Below are positions 17,751 to 28,677 of a stretch of 64,000 nucleotides of DNA, piece by piece. This DNA comes from Kingella oralis (GTDB lineage Bacteria > Pseudomonadota > Gammaproteobacteria > Burkholderiales > Neisseriaceae), in contig NZ_CP059569.1 of assembly GCF_014054985.1 (NCBI RefSeq), forward strand, positions 2,108,001-2,172,000, written 5' to 3'. How positions within the stretch are numbered: position 1 is the stretch's first letter; every line of letters starts with the position of its first letter. The position numbers and the translations under genes are program-made. The notes beneath the pieces are model-generated. The model was not told the origin of the DNA, searched no databases, and was given only the letters and a program-made list of their open reading frames with translations.

Positions 17751-19028
17751 ATGCTGCTCCCCGCTCTCTACAACGCCCTGTGGCGCATCGCCCTCCCATT
17801 CATCCGCCACTATCTGCGCAAACGCGCCCGCAAAAACCCCGCTTATCTGGAACACTGGGGCGAACGTTTCGGCGCGCCGCATCCCAATCCCGTGCAACAA
17901 CCCATCTGGATACACGCCGTTTCCGTTGGCGAAACCCGCGCCGCGCAGCCGCTTATCGCCGAATTGCAACGCCGCTTCCCCAATGCACCGCTTTTGCTCA
18001 CCCAAATGACGCCCACAGGACGCGCCACCGCCATGCAACTCTATCCGCAAGCCCAATGCCGCTATCTGCCCTACGACCGCCGCGATTGGGTAGCACAATT
18101 TTTGCGTGAACATCGCCCTCAATTTGGCGTGCTTATGGAAACCGAACTGTGGGCAAACCTGATTTCAGGCTGCTTCAACCAGCGCATTCCGCTATTCCTT
18201 GCCAACGCCCGTTTATCCGAAAAATCCCAACGCAGCTACCAAAAAATCCCCGGTCTCATCCGTCCCGCCCTGCGCCAGCTCACCGCCATCTGCGCCCAAA
18301 CCCCCGCCGATGCCGAACGCCTGCAACAGCTTGGCGCGCCCGCCCCCATCGTCTGCGGCAACACCAAATACGACATCCCCATCCCGCCCCAATCCCGCGA
18401 ACTCGTCGCCCAATTCCGCCAAAAAATCGGCAACCGCCGCGTGTTCCTCGCCGCCAGCCTGCGCGAAAAAGATGGGCAAGACGAAGCCGAACTCATCCTC
18501 AACGCATGGCAACCGCACGCCGACACCCTGCTCGTGCTCATCCCGCGCCACCCCGAGCGTTTTCAGGCTGCCTACGAGCTCGCCCGGCAACGCGGTTTCA
18601 ACACCCAAAAACGCAGCGACAACGCCCCCGTCCGCCCCGACACCCAAGTGTGGATAGGCGACAGCATGGGCGAAATGTATGCCTATTTTCAGGCTGCCGA
18701 CATCGTCTTCATCGGCGGCAGCCTTGTAGACACCGGCTGCCAAAACATCATCGAACCCTTGCAATGCGGCAAACCCGTGCTGTTCGGCCCGTCCATTTAC
18801 AATTTTCAGGCTGCCTGCCAAGAAGCCCTTGCCACAGGCGTCGCCCAGCAAATCCACAGCGCAGCCGAGCTTGTCCAAACCGTAACCCGGCAACTCGCGC
18901 AGCCTGAAATCTACGCGCAACAAACCGCCAAAACCGCCGCCTACCTTGCCCAACATCGCGGCGCAAGCCAACGCATCGCCGACGCGATTGAACAACATGT
19001 GCAAGCCAACGCATCAAATGCAGCCTGA
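17751..19028 (+). CDS. waaA: 3-deoxy-D-manno-octulosonic acid (Kdo) transferase
   Basis: 425 residues from the ATG at 17751. An N-terminal membrane anchor is followed by YLEHWGERFGAP, WIHAVSVGETRAAQPLI, LLLTQMTPTGRATAM and FGVLMETELWANLI, the signature of WaaA (KdtA). The C-terminal half has the glycosyltransferase-B fold with FIGGSLVDTGCQNIIEPLQCGKPVLFGP. The enzyme adds Kdo to lipid A in the inner membrane, an essential step of lipooligosaccharide assembly. At least two complete and three partial DUS lie inside the gene (for example near 18560 and 18803, encoding FQAA), more than in most genes here. Confidence 0.95.
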   Translation: MLLPALYNALWRIALPFIRHYLRKRARKNPAYLEHWGERFGAPHPNPVQQPIWIHAVSVGETRAAQPLIAELQRRFPNAPLLLTQMTPTGRATAMQLYPQAQCRYLPYDRRDWVAQFLREHRPQFGVLMETELWANLISGCFNQRIPLFLANARLSEKSQRSYQKIPGLIRPALRQLTAICAQTPADAERLQQLGAPAPIVCGNTKYDIPIPPQSRELVAQFRQKIGNRRVFLAASLREKDGQDEAELILNAWQPHADTLLVLIPRHPERFQAAYELARQRGFNTQKRSDNAPVRPDTQVWIGDSMGEMYAYFQAADIVFIGGSLVDTGCQNIIEPLQCGKPVLFGPSIYNFQAACQEALATGVAQQIHSAAELVQTVTRQLAQPEIYAQQTAKTAAYLAQHRGASQRIADAIEQHVQANASNAA

Positions 19029-19069
19029 AACCTGCCCATCCCATTTTCAGGCTGCCCCAAAATCCCTTA

Positions 19070-19099
19070 TTGACCAACATCTTGCAAAAATACTATAAT
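19070..19099 (+). promoter_or_regulatory. Promoter of the rpsL-rpsG-fusA operon
   Basis: -35 TTGACC (19070-19075), 18-base spacer, perfect -10 TATAAT (19094-19099). Transcription would start about 50 bases before the rpsL ATG. Confidence 0.75.
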
Positions 19100-19157
19100 G
19101 CTCGGCTTGCTGGCATGGTGCTAGCAAGATATTTTTATTCAACAGGAAAAGAAAAAT

Positions 19158-19529
19158 ATGCCAACTATCAACCAATTAGTTCGCAAAGGTCGTCAAAAAC
19201 CTGTTTATGTGAACAAAGTTCCCGCACTGGAAGCCTGCCCGCAAAAACGCGGCGTATGCACCCGTGTTTACACCACAACTCCAAAAAAACCAAACTCAGC
19301 CTTGCGTAAAGTCTGCAAAGTGCGCCTAACCAACGGTTTTGAAGTGATTTCATACATCGGCGGTGAAGGTCATAACTTGCAAGAACACAGCGTGGTGCTG
19401 ATTCGCGGCGGTCGTGTAAAAGACTTGCCAGGTGTGCGTTACCACACCGTTCGTGGTTCTTTGGATACCGCAGGCGTGAAAGACCGTAAACAAGCTCGTT
19501 CTAAATACGGTGCAAAACGCCCTAAATAA
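19158..19529 (+). CDS. rpsL: 30S ribosomal protein S12
   Basis: 123 residues, full length: [20 protein letters not shown] at the start, the streptomycin-site loop [21 protein letters not shown], and [32 protein letters not shown] at the end. The lysine in TPKKPN, where substitution gives streptomycin resistance, is the wild-type residue. S12 acts in decoding at the 30S A site. First gene of the str operon. A DUS lies in the gap to rpsG. Confidence 0.98.
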   Translation: MPTINQLVRKGRQKPVYVNKVPALEACPQKRGVCTRVYTTTPKKPNSALRKVCKVRLTNGFEVISYIGGEGHNLQEHSVVLIRGGRVKDLPGVRYHTVRGSLDTAGVKDRKQARSKYGAKRPK

Positions 19530-19641
19530 TTTGTTAAACCCTCTGGCACATCGGCAGCCTGAAAACAGCCGCCGAGTAAGTGAATGCCCCGTATGAGCAT
19601 TCATGGGAATGCCCCAACTGAATAGACATTAAGGAATTAAA

Positions 19642-20115
19642 ATGCCAAGACGTAGAGAAGTCCCCAAGCGCGAGATTCTGCCTGATCCAAAATTCGGCAG
19701 CGTAGAATTGTCCAAATTCATGAACGTATTGATGATTGACGGCAAAAAAGCCGTTGCAGAACGCATCGTATACGGCGCATTGGAACAAATTGCCAAAAAA
19801 GTACAAGGCAAAGAAGCGATTGAAGTATTCAACGAAGCCATTAACAACGCCAAACCGCTTGTAGAAGTGAAAAGCCGCCGCGTAGGTGGTGCCAACTACC
19901 AAGTTCCTGTTGAAGTGCGCCCTGCACGTCGTTTGGCATTGGCAATGCGTTGGGTGCGCGATGCCGCCCGCAAACGTGGCGAAAAATCTATGGATTTGCG
20001 CCTTGCTGGCGAATTAATTGACGCAGCCGAAGGCCGCGGCGGCGCAATGAAAAAACGCGAAGAAGTACACCGCATGGCAGAAGCCAACAAAGCGTTCTCT
20101 CACTTCCGTTTCTAA
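19642..20115 (+). CDS. rpsG: 30S ribosomal protein S7
   Basis: 157 residues, full family length: [20 protein letters not shown] at the start, [23 protein letters not shown] in the middle, and [13 protein letters not shown] at the end. S7 nucleates assembly of the 30S head and represses its own operon in other bacteria. AAGGAATT precedes the ATG. fusA follows 18 bases after its stop. Confidence 0.98.
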   Translation: MPRRREVPKREILPDPKFGSVELSKFMNVLMIDGKKAVAERIVYGALEQIAKKVQGKEAIEVFNEAINNAKPLVEVKSRRVGGANYQVPVEVRPARRLALAMRWVRDAARKRGEKSMDLRLAGELIDAAEGRGGAMKKREEVHRMAEANKAFSHFRF

Positions 20116-20133
20116 TATCGAGAGGATAAAAAA

Positions 20134-22236
<2,103 letters not shown>

Positions 22237-22275
22237 TTAACTTGGGCTGTTTAGTTTAAGGCAGCCTGAAAATAG

Positions 22276-22314
22276 AAAATCGGATTTCTCCTGTGTGGGG
22301 AAATCCGATTTTTA
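22276..22314 (+). terminator. Terminator after fusA
   Basis: AAAATCGGATTTC and GAAATCCGATTTTT form a 13-base stem with a short loop and a T run. It is not built from a DUS. It lies between convergent fusA and res and could serve both strands. Confidence 0.85.
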
Positions 22315-22321
22315 TTTGTCT

Positions 22322-24964
22322 TTATAGTTCTTCCAGCTTTTCAGCTACCCGATACTCCACCTCCTGCACCTTCTCAAAACACGCCCAGGCGCATTGGATT
22401 TTGAGCCGCTCGTCTTCGCGCAGTCTGCTCTCGTCCACGCCGTTTTGTATGCCTTTTCCTGTATTTTTGGTTTCGGCAACAAAATACGCCTTTCCGCCGT
22501 TTTGTTTCACCACCGCCCAATCGGGATTGTAATTGCCCAGCGGCGTGGGGATTTTGAACCAGCGCGGTAGTTTGAAATACAGCGACACGTTTTCGTAGTT
22601 TTCGCAATCGGCGGCAAATTTCTGCTCGGTTTCCGAATCCAGCGGGATATAGTTTTCGGCGATGGTTTTTTGCCCGTTTTGCACGGTAAACGTGGTCTTG
22701 TCGTCAAAATAAAACTCTTCGCCCTCGTTTTCCATTTTTTGCAGGTTGCGCAGCAGTTCTTGGCGGTATTGTTCGTTGTCGGTCAACTCGTAAACAATGC
22801 CTTCGCTCATCAGCGCGTGCAGGCAGCGGTTGATTTTTTCCGCCGCCAAATCGATAAAGCGTTGCGGATTGTTTGCCGCATCGTTCAGACGGCCTGATGT
22901 TTTGAGAATGTCAAACACCGTGCGCCGTGTTAAACCCGTTTTGTTTTGGATTTCGCCCAAAATATCGGGAATGGCAAACGCCGTTTCGATTTTCAGGCTG
23001 CCGCTGGCGGTTTCCACGGCTTCGATTCCGTAAGTAATGCTTTGCTCAATTTTCGCCTTGCGCGTTTGGATTTTCGGCGCGTGGATTTCAGGCAGCCTGA
23101 AAACGGCATCGGCGGCTTGTTTGACTAATTCCGCCGTATCGTATTGCACGCGGTAACGCGGTTTGCGGTCGAGTTTCTGCCAAATCGCCTGAAATTCGGG
23201 GTCAAGCGGGAAGTTTTTGCGGAAAGTCTGCGTTTTGCGTTTGCGCCCGTCTTTGATATTGCTGGCGGCAAATTTAATACCGCATTCGTCTTCGTATTCC
23301 TCTTGCAATTTTTTAGCAAAACTTTCGTAGCTTTCGTTGGGAATCACGGTCAGCACATTTACCGCTTCATCACGCACGCGCTCGCCGTTTTGGTTTACCG
23401 CCAAACGCAAGCCGCGTCCGATTTCCTGCCGTTTTTTAATCGCAGAACGGGTTTCGTTGAGCGTGCAAATCTGGAATACATTGGGATTGTCCCAGCCCTC
23501 TTTCAGTGCGGAATGGGAAAAGATAAAACGCAAGGGGCTGGCAAAAGAAAGCAGCGTTTCCTTGTCGCGCATAATCAAATGGTAGGTATCGTAATCCGCC
23601 TGATTCTGTTTGTTTTCTTTGGTGTCTTTGAAATTTCCGTTTTTATCCTGCGAAAAATAGCCGTTGTGCACGCCGTCTGAATCTTCGCCCGCCAGCTCGC
23701 GGTAAAGCTCGTCAAACCATTGCGCAAACTTGCCCGCGCTGCCGTCTGCCGTGCGGTAGTGTTCCACCTTGTCGATAAAAAACAGCGACAACACTTTAAT
23801 GCCCAGCGCTTTGAGCTTTTTCTCGCGCTTCAAATGCTCTTCAATGGTGCAGCGGATTTGCGCTTTCATCACTTCGTCTTGCAGCGCGTCCTGATTGTCA
23901 GCGCGGCTGATTTGCACGCCGTTGGAAAATGCAACCATTTGTTCATCAAAATTGAGTCCATCCACGATATAACCGTGCCGGTAGGCTTCATTCCCGTTTG
24001 ACTTATCAAACAAATCATCACCTTGTTTGCCATTTTTGCCGCTTCTCACCCACACGGTTTTTTTCTTGGTTTCCTTTTTATCGCGAAAATGAATGTTTAA
24101 CTTGGCTTTCAGGCTGCCTTTTGCCGGCGGTATTTCCACCAATTCCACAAACGCGCCATTGCTGTCGTTTTCCGCCAAAACCGACTGCACCACAATCTGT
24201 TTCACCAGCTTTTGGTTGTAAGCTTCAACGGGATTGAGGCTGTAAACCTTATGGCGGCTGTTTTTATGGGTTGCCGAATAGCGCAAAATAAACAGCGGAT
24301 TAAAGGAATCTAACGCGGCAAGGCGGTTTTCCGTTTCCATATTTTGCGGCTCGTCCACAATCACAATCGGGCGGGTTTGCTGAATCCACTTAATCGGCGC
24401 ATCGCCGCTTTCATTGACTATGTTGATTACATTGTTTTCCGGTTTGTCAAACGACTGGATATTGATCACCATAATCTCAATGCCGTCGTTCACCGCAAAA
24501 TTACGCAACGCGCCCAAACGCTTGCTGTCGTACTCGCTGAAATTCATCACCGGCTTGTTAAACAGCTCGGCAAAATGGTTTTTCGTTGCCCGCAGGGTTT
24601 GTAACACGCCCTCGCGGATCGGCACACCGGGCACGACAATCACGAATTTTGTCCAGCCGTATTGGCGGTTCAATTCAAAAATCGTGCGCAGATAAACATA
24701 AGTCTTGCCCGTGCCCGTTTCCATTTCCACCGAAAAATTCAAGCCGTGCTGCCCGATTTCCGTTTCAGGCTGCCCGAAGGTTTTTTGCACGTTGTTCAGG
24801 TTTTCGCCGATTTGCGCCCAATCCAAATCCAGCTTATTGCCGACAAAAAGCTCAATGCCCGCATCGTGCAAGCTGAAACTTTCGCGGCGCTGCCCCTCAA
24901 ACAGGCGCACCACCGCATTCACGGCATCGGTTTGGTAGGCTAATTCTTCAAATTTCAGTTCCAT
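22322..24964 (-). CDS. res: Type III restriction enzyme, Res subunit
   Basis: 880 residues from the ATG at 24964; the open frame further upstream runs through the repeat region and was rejected. The helicase domain carries the Walker A loop METGTGKTYVYL near residue 70, the DExx box VDEPQNME, and motif VI QEIGRGLRLAVN. A PD-(D/E)XK-like nuclease is visible near the end: NYNPDWAVVKQNGGKAYFVAETKNTG. With Mod it cuts DNA between two unmethylated, head-to-head sites. It lies downstream of mod, same strand. The gene carries Neisseria-dialect uptake sequences (GCCGTCTGAA core) at 22884-22895 and 23672-23681, as well as Kingella-type ones. Confidence 0.93.
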   Translation of the reverse strand: MELKFEELAYQTDAVNAVVRLFEGQRRESFSLHDAGIELFVGNKLDLDWAQIGENLNNVQKTFGQPETEIGQHGLNFSVEMETGTGKTYVYLRTIFELNRQYGWTKFVIVVPGVPIREGVLQTLRATKNHFAELFNKPVMNFSEYDSKRLGALRNFAVNDGIEIMVINIQSFDKPENNVINIVNESGDAPIKWIQQTRPIVIVDEPQNMETENRLAALDSFNPLFILRYSATHKNSRHKVYSLNPVEAYNQKLVKQIVVQSVLAENDSNGAFVELVEIPPAKGSLKAKLNIHFRDKKETKKKTVWVRSGKNGKQGDDLFDKSNGNEAYRHGYIVDGLNFDEQMVAFSNGVQISRADNQDALQDEVMKAQIRCTIEEHLKREKKLKALGIKVLSLFFIDKVEHYRTADGSAGKFAQWFDELYRELAGEDSDGVHNGYFSQDKNGNFKDTKENKQNQADYDTYHLIMRDKETLLSFASPLRFIFSHSALKEGWDNPNVFQICTLNETRSAIKKRQEIGRGLRLAVNQNGERVRDEAVNVLTVIPNESYESFAKKLQEEYEDECGIKFAASNIKDGRKRKTQTFRKNFPLDPEFQAIWQKLDRKPRYRVQYDTAELVKQAADAVFRLPEIHAPKIQTRKAKIEQSITYGIEAVETASGSLKIETAFAIPDILGEIQNKTGLTRRTVFDILKTSGRLNDAANNPQRFIDLAAEKINRCLHALMSEGIVYELTDNEQYRQELLRNLQKMENEGEEFYFDDKTTFTVQNGQKTIAENYIPLDSETEQKFAADCENYENVSLYFKLPRWFKIPTPLGNYNPDWAVVKQNGGKAYFVAETKNTGKGIQNGVDESRLREDERLKIQCAWACFEKVQEVEYRVAEKLEEL
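22884..22895 (-). repeat. Neisseria-dialect uptake sequence (AG-DUS)
   Basis: TTCAGACGGCCT, the exact complement of AGGCCGTCTGAA, the AG-DUS used by several Neisseria species and not by Kingella. It lies inside res. Confidence 0.9.
23672..23681 (+). repeat. Neisseria-type DUS core (10-mer)
   Basis: GCCGTCTGAA, the exact 10-mer core, inside res. Confidence 0.85.
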
Positions 24965-24977
24965 AATTTTTCCTTTT

Positions 24978-25001
24978 TTCAGACGGCCTTTCAGGCTGCC
25001 T
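24978..25001 (-). repeat. Two uptake-sequence dialects side by side
   Basis: TTCAGACGGCCT (24978-24989, AG-DUS) is directly followed by TTCAGGCTGCCT (24990-25001, Kingella-type DUS). They abut without a spacer, between res and the repeat element upstream. Confidence 0.9.
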
Positions 25002-25012
25002 TCGGATATTTC

Positions 25013-25177
25013 CCCCGCTCCGTCATTCCCACGCAGGCGGGAATCTTTTCGGCGGTACGCGGATATTTGCCCTGTAAAGGCAGCCTGAAAAAACAGATTC
25101 GGCGTTTTCAGGCTGCCCCAACGGCCGCCGCAACCCGACCAAGATTCCCGCCTGCGCGGGAATGACGGCAAGCGGGG
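25013..25177. repeat. dRS3-flanked element (NIME-like) between mod and res
   Basis: Two 20-base dRS3 repeats of the form ATTCCC-N8-GGGAAT lie at 25025-25044 and 25144-25163. They are inside longer inverted arms (about 25013-25046 and 25141-25177) with one or two differences. Such dRS3-bounded units (NIMEs) are a hallmark of Neisseria genomes. The interior contains two Kingella-type DUS (near 25080 and 25105). Confidence 0.8.
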
Positions 25178-25214
25178 CGCGGGAATAACGGCGGGTGTAG
25201 CGTTTCAGGCTGCC

Positions 25215-27220
25215 TCACACACACTCAAACACAATCCCCGCATCTTTCATCTGCAATACCGTATTGCTTTTGAGCGCATCGTTGCCGTCAAACCATTTGT
25301 CCAGCGCTACCACCTTGGCGGGCGCGGCGGCGATTACCTCGTCTATCAGCGCTTGGTTGGCGGCTTCCAGCAGCAGCACGATGCGTTTGCCCGTGTCTTC
25401 GTCGGTTACCCAATACACGCCGTTTTTGTGTTCGACGGCACCGGTGAGTTTGCAGCCCAGGCGCAGCATCAGCTCGTAAAGCATATTTTCGGGCGCGGCG
25501 TGTTCGGCGACGGAATCGATAGCAAGGCGCAACTGTTGTTCCAAATCCGCGCCGTTTTCAGGCTGCCGCCATTGTTTGAAACTGCTTTCGGACAATTTGA
25601 ACACCTTAAAGCCCGTATCCACGCGTTGCCCGTCTTTGAGGCCGTCTGAAACCTGTTTGCCCGCACGGCGGATACGCTCTTTGGCGATTTCGGCGATGGT
25701 TGGCGGCACGCCTAATGATTGGCATAAATCGTAGGCGGCTTTGCTTTTATTGTCATTTGGATCTAGCTCTTCGGGTAATTGAATACAGATGCAGCGGCGT
25801 TTTTTTTCGTCTTGTGTATTCATCTGCATGATGGCTTGTGCTGTTGTCCCACTGCCTGCAAAGAAATCTAAGAAAATATCTCCATCATTCAATATAAACG
25901 GTAGTAAATTTTGAATTAGGGAAACTGGTTTTGGGTTAGTAAATATCTGTGATTTATCAAAAATATCTTTTAAGTCATATGCGCCAATGCGTCCATCAAG
26001 TTCTATTATGCTAGACAGTTTTTCTTCAAATTCTTCTACATAGACTTTTAGTTCAATTATTTTGTTATGATCTGTTCCAAAAAGGACTTTATTTTCTGAA
26101 AGAAGGCGTTTCATGGTTTCTTCTTTAAATCTATAACCCATCAAAGGCTGCTTGCACGACATTTTTGTCTTTGGATGAATGACATCATAGCGATAGCCTT
26201 CTTTTCCTGGGTTATGCACACTTTGGCTTCCTGTATAGATCCCTTTTTCGTCAATGTATTTATAGCGGTCAAGTTTTCCTAATTGCAGCTTATTTTCTCT
26301 GAACCATTTTGTATATTTAGATTGTGCTTCTGCCAAATTGTCTGAATGAGAAAGAATGTCTTTGCCTAACTGAATAAGTAGCTCTTTTGTTTCAGAGAGT
26401 GAGGTTTTCCAAATACTTTCAAGATTATTTTTTTCTTTGCAGTAGCAAAATATATATTCATGTTCTACCGCAATATTTGAAGGGTTGTTGTCAGTTGCAT
26501 TTTTCCAAATTATCTGACCAACAAAATTCTCCGCTCCAAACACTTCATCACACAGCAATTTCAACTGCGCCTGTTCGTTATCGTCGATTGAGATAAAAAT
26601 CACGCCATCGTCGCGCAACAGCGTGCGCGCCAAATGCAGGCGCGGCAGCATCATCGAAAGCCAGTTGCTGTGGTAATGCCCGCTGTCTTTGCTGTTTTTG
26701 CGCCACGCGCCTTGGAATACGCCGTCGCGTTTCAAATAGCCGTCGGCATCTTTATCGCCCACGCGGCGGGCGTATTCTTCGCGGGTTTCGGAAAATTTAT
26801 CGGGATAGATAAAGCTGTCGCTACCTGTGTTGTACGGCGGGTCGATGTAAATCATCTTCACGCTGCCGGCATAGGCTTTTTGCAGGATTTTCAAGGCTTC
26901 CAGATTTTCCGCCTCGATAAACAGATTGCGCGTGCCGTCAAAATCCACCGATTCGGCACGGCAGGGGGAAAGGGTGTTGAAGGTCGGCGCCTGCAACGTG
27001 CGGTAGGCATCGGTTTTGCCCACCCAGTTGAGCTGGTAACGCTCGCCCTGATGGGCAAGGTTTTCTTCGCCGAGCATGAGTTTGAGCTTTTCCCAGTCAA
27101 TTTGGTTTTCGCAAAAGGCTTCGGGGAAAATATTTTTTAGTTCTAATAATTTGTTTTTAATGAAATTATTTTCTAAATCGTGTATAATTTCGGTTCGGTT
27201 CGGTTCGGTTCGGTTGCCAT
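25215..27220 (-). CDS. mod: Type III DNA methyltransferase, Mod subunit (phase-variable, out of frame as sequenced)
   Basis: The ATG at 27220 follows AGGAGA. Five AACCG repeats come directly after ATGGC and put it out of frame, stopping after 14 codons. With four (or seven) repeats it would read on through IIHDLENNF..., CENQIDWEKLKLMLGEENLAHQ and the rest, giving about 666 residues. Catalytic motifs are in beta-class order: YIDPPYNTGSDSFIYP first, then FLDFFAGSGTTAQAIM. The in-frame segment from an internal ATG at 27077 (620 residues) is intact. The part between the two motifs, the target-recognition domain (bases about 25760-26540), is much more AT-rich than the flanks. Repeat type and layout resemble neisserial modD. 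Mod makes adenine methylation and, when it switches, can change expression of many genes. Confidence 0.92.
25639..25650 (+). repeat. Neisseria-dialect uptake sequence (AG-DUS)
   Basis: AGGCCGTCTGAA, exact, inside mod. Fourth Neisseria-type copy in the locus. Confidence 0.9.
27191..27215 (-). repeat. Pentanucleotide repeat (AACCG)5, phase-variation switch of mod
   Basis: Five perfect copies of CGGTT on the plus strand, that is AACCG on the coding strand, start five bases into the mod gene. One repeat less, or two more, restores the frame. The unit is a permutation of ACCGA, the repeat reported for neisserial modD. Confidence 0.95.
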
Positions 27221-27269
27221 AGTTGCGTCTCCTAAATGGGAAAAGTTTGCATTATATTAGATTTGGGGT

Positions 27270-27731
27270 TTACTTAAAAAACTGCCCGCAACACGCCTTA
27301 AACTTTTTCCCGCTGCCGCAAATGCATGGCGATTTCATACTGGGGAGTGCGACTGTTGGGTCTATAAAATACCATGCGCCGTTTATCTGCACGAAAAACG
27401 ATTGCTCGTGGTGCACGTGCGCTTCGCCGTGTTGGGCAAGCTGGGCGGTAAACGAGACTTGCGCGTGGTGCTTGCTGATGCGCGGGGTGTGTTGATGCAC
27501 GGTAAGCCCGAGAAATTGTGTTTCGTGCGCCCATTGGGCGAGTTCGTTGCGGTTAAGCTGCGGCTGCTGGGCGGGTACGGTGGTGCGGATAATGTAATCC
27601 ACTTGTTGCAAGGCGTAGGCGGCGTAGCGCGAGCGCATCAGCTGTTCGGCGGTTTCAGGCTGCCTTTCGTCTGTGTGAAAGGGTTGGCAGCAATCGGCGT
27701 AGGGCTGATTGGATTGGCAGGGGCAAAGCAT
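27270..27731 (-). CDS. YchJ-family SEC-C motif protein
   Basis: 153 residues from the ATG at 27731, chosen because GGAGAG precedes it; another ATG four codons earlier is possible. Cysteine clusters of the SEC-C type lie at both ends: MLCPCQSNQPYADCCQPF and CICGSGKKFKACCGQFF. The central YchJ domain has LMRSRYAAYALQQVDYIIRTT and WAHETQFLGL. SEC-C motifs bind zinc; the family's function is unknown. A DUS is built into the coding region near 27657 (RQPE). Confidence 0.9.
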   Translation of the reverse strand: MLCPCQSNQPYADCCQPFHTDERQPETAEQLMRSRYAAYALQQVDYIIRTTVPAQQPQLNRNELAQWAHETQFLGLTVHQHTPRISKHHAQVSFTAQLAQHGEAHVHHEQSFFVQINGAWYFIDPTVALPSMKSPCICGSGKKFKACCGQFFK

Positions 27732-27810
27732 GGTTCTCTCCACAAAAAAGGATTTTGCGATTTGAGGTTTGTGAGGCAGCCTGAAAATGCAAAATCCTTA
27801 TTTTACGCGA

Positions 27811-28677
27811 TTACGCCAGCGCGCCCAATTTGCCCGCGCGGAACAACTCAATGCTTTCGCGGATTTCATCGGGCGTGTTCATCACAAACGGTCCGTAGGC
27901 GGCAATCGGCTCATCAATCGGCACACCCGACAGCAAAATCAGCTCGGCGGCGGCATCGCCTGTGTTGCCGATGCGGATTGCGCCTGCTTCGCGTTCAAAA
28001 ATCGCCAGTTGCGCTGCGCTGGCGCGATGGGTGTCGTTAAACAGCACGTCGCCCTGCCGCACCAACACGGCAAGATTGTGGTTGGCGGGCAAATCCAGCG
28101 TGAGGCTTGCGCCTGCGTGAACGCGTACGTCCCAAATGTTGAGCTCGGTAAACGTGTTCGCTGCGCCGTTTATGCCGTTCAGGCTGCCTGCAATCAGGCG
28201 GATTGCGCCACCGTCCACGTTTACCACGGGGATATTTTCGCTGCGTAGATGTTGGTAGCGCGGCGGGGCGTTTTTGTGGGCGCGGGGTAGGTTCACCCAA
28301 ATTTGCGCCATTTCAAACAGCCCGCCTGCGCGGCTAAATGCTTCGCTGTGAAATTCCTCGTGCACGGTGCCTGCGCCTGCAGTCATCCATTGCACATCGC
28401 CTGCTTGGATAACGCCTGCTGCGCCGCTGCCATCGCGGTGCGCCACTTCGCCGTGGTAGGCGATGGTTACGGTTTCAAAGCCGCGATGCGGGTGTTCGCC
28501 TACACCGCGTGGGGCGGCGAAGTTGGGGGCGAACTCTTGTGGCATGGCGTAGTCAAACATTAAAAATGGGCTGGTTTGGCGTTTTTCGCCCATGTGGGAA
28601 AACACGGGGGAAACGTGGAAGCCGTTGCCTACCCAATGCCGTGCGGGGGCGGAGGTGAGGCTGATTAGGGTACGCAT
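27811..28677 (-). CDS. Pirin-family cupin protein
   Basis: 288 residues from the ATG at 28677, preceded by AAAGGA. The pirin N-terminal cupin is clear: FLMFDYAMPQEF, GVGEHPHRGFETVTIAYHGEVAHRDGSG and GDVQWMTAGAGTVHEEFHSE, with metal-binding His and Glu. The C-terminal cupin has VLVRQGDVLFND. Bacterial pirins bind iron and some have quercetinase activity; the substrate here is unknown. It lies downstream of a DUS-rich gap and 80 bases before the YchJ gene on the same strand. Confidence 0.92.
   Translation of the reverse strand: MRTLISLTSAPARHWVGNGFHVSPVFSHMGEKRQTSPFLMFDYAMPQEFAPNFAAPRGVGEHPHRGFETVTIAYHGEVAHRDGSGAAGVIQAGDVQWMTAGAGTVHEEFHSEAFSRAGGLFEMAQIWVNLPRAHKNAPPRYQHLRSENIPVVNVDGGAIRLIAGSLNGINGAANTFTELNIWDVRVHAGASLTLDLPANHNLAVLVRQGDVLFNDTHRASAAQLAIFEREAGAIRIGNTGDAAAELILLSGVPIDEPIAAYGPFVMNTPDEIRESIELFRAGKLGALA

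Noticed and set aside
25025..25163. Phage attachment site at the dRS3 repeats
   Set aside because: dRS3 repeats can be used by a neisserial phage, but no phage gene is nearby, so only the repeat is called.
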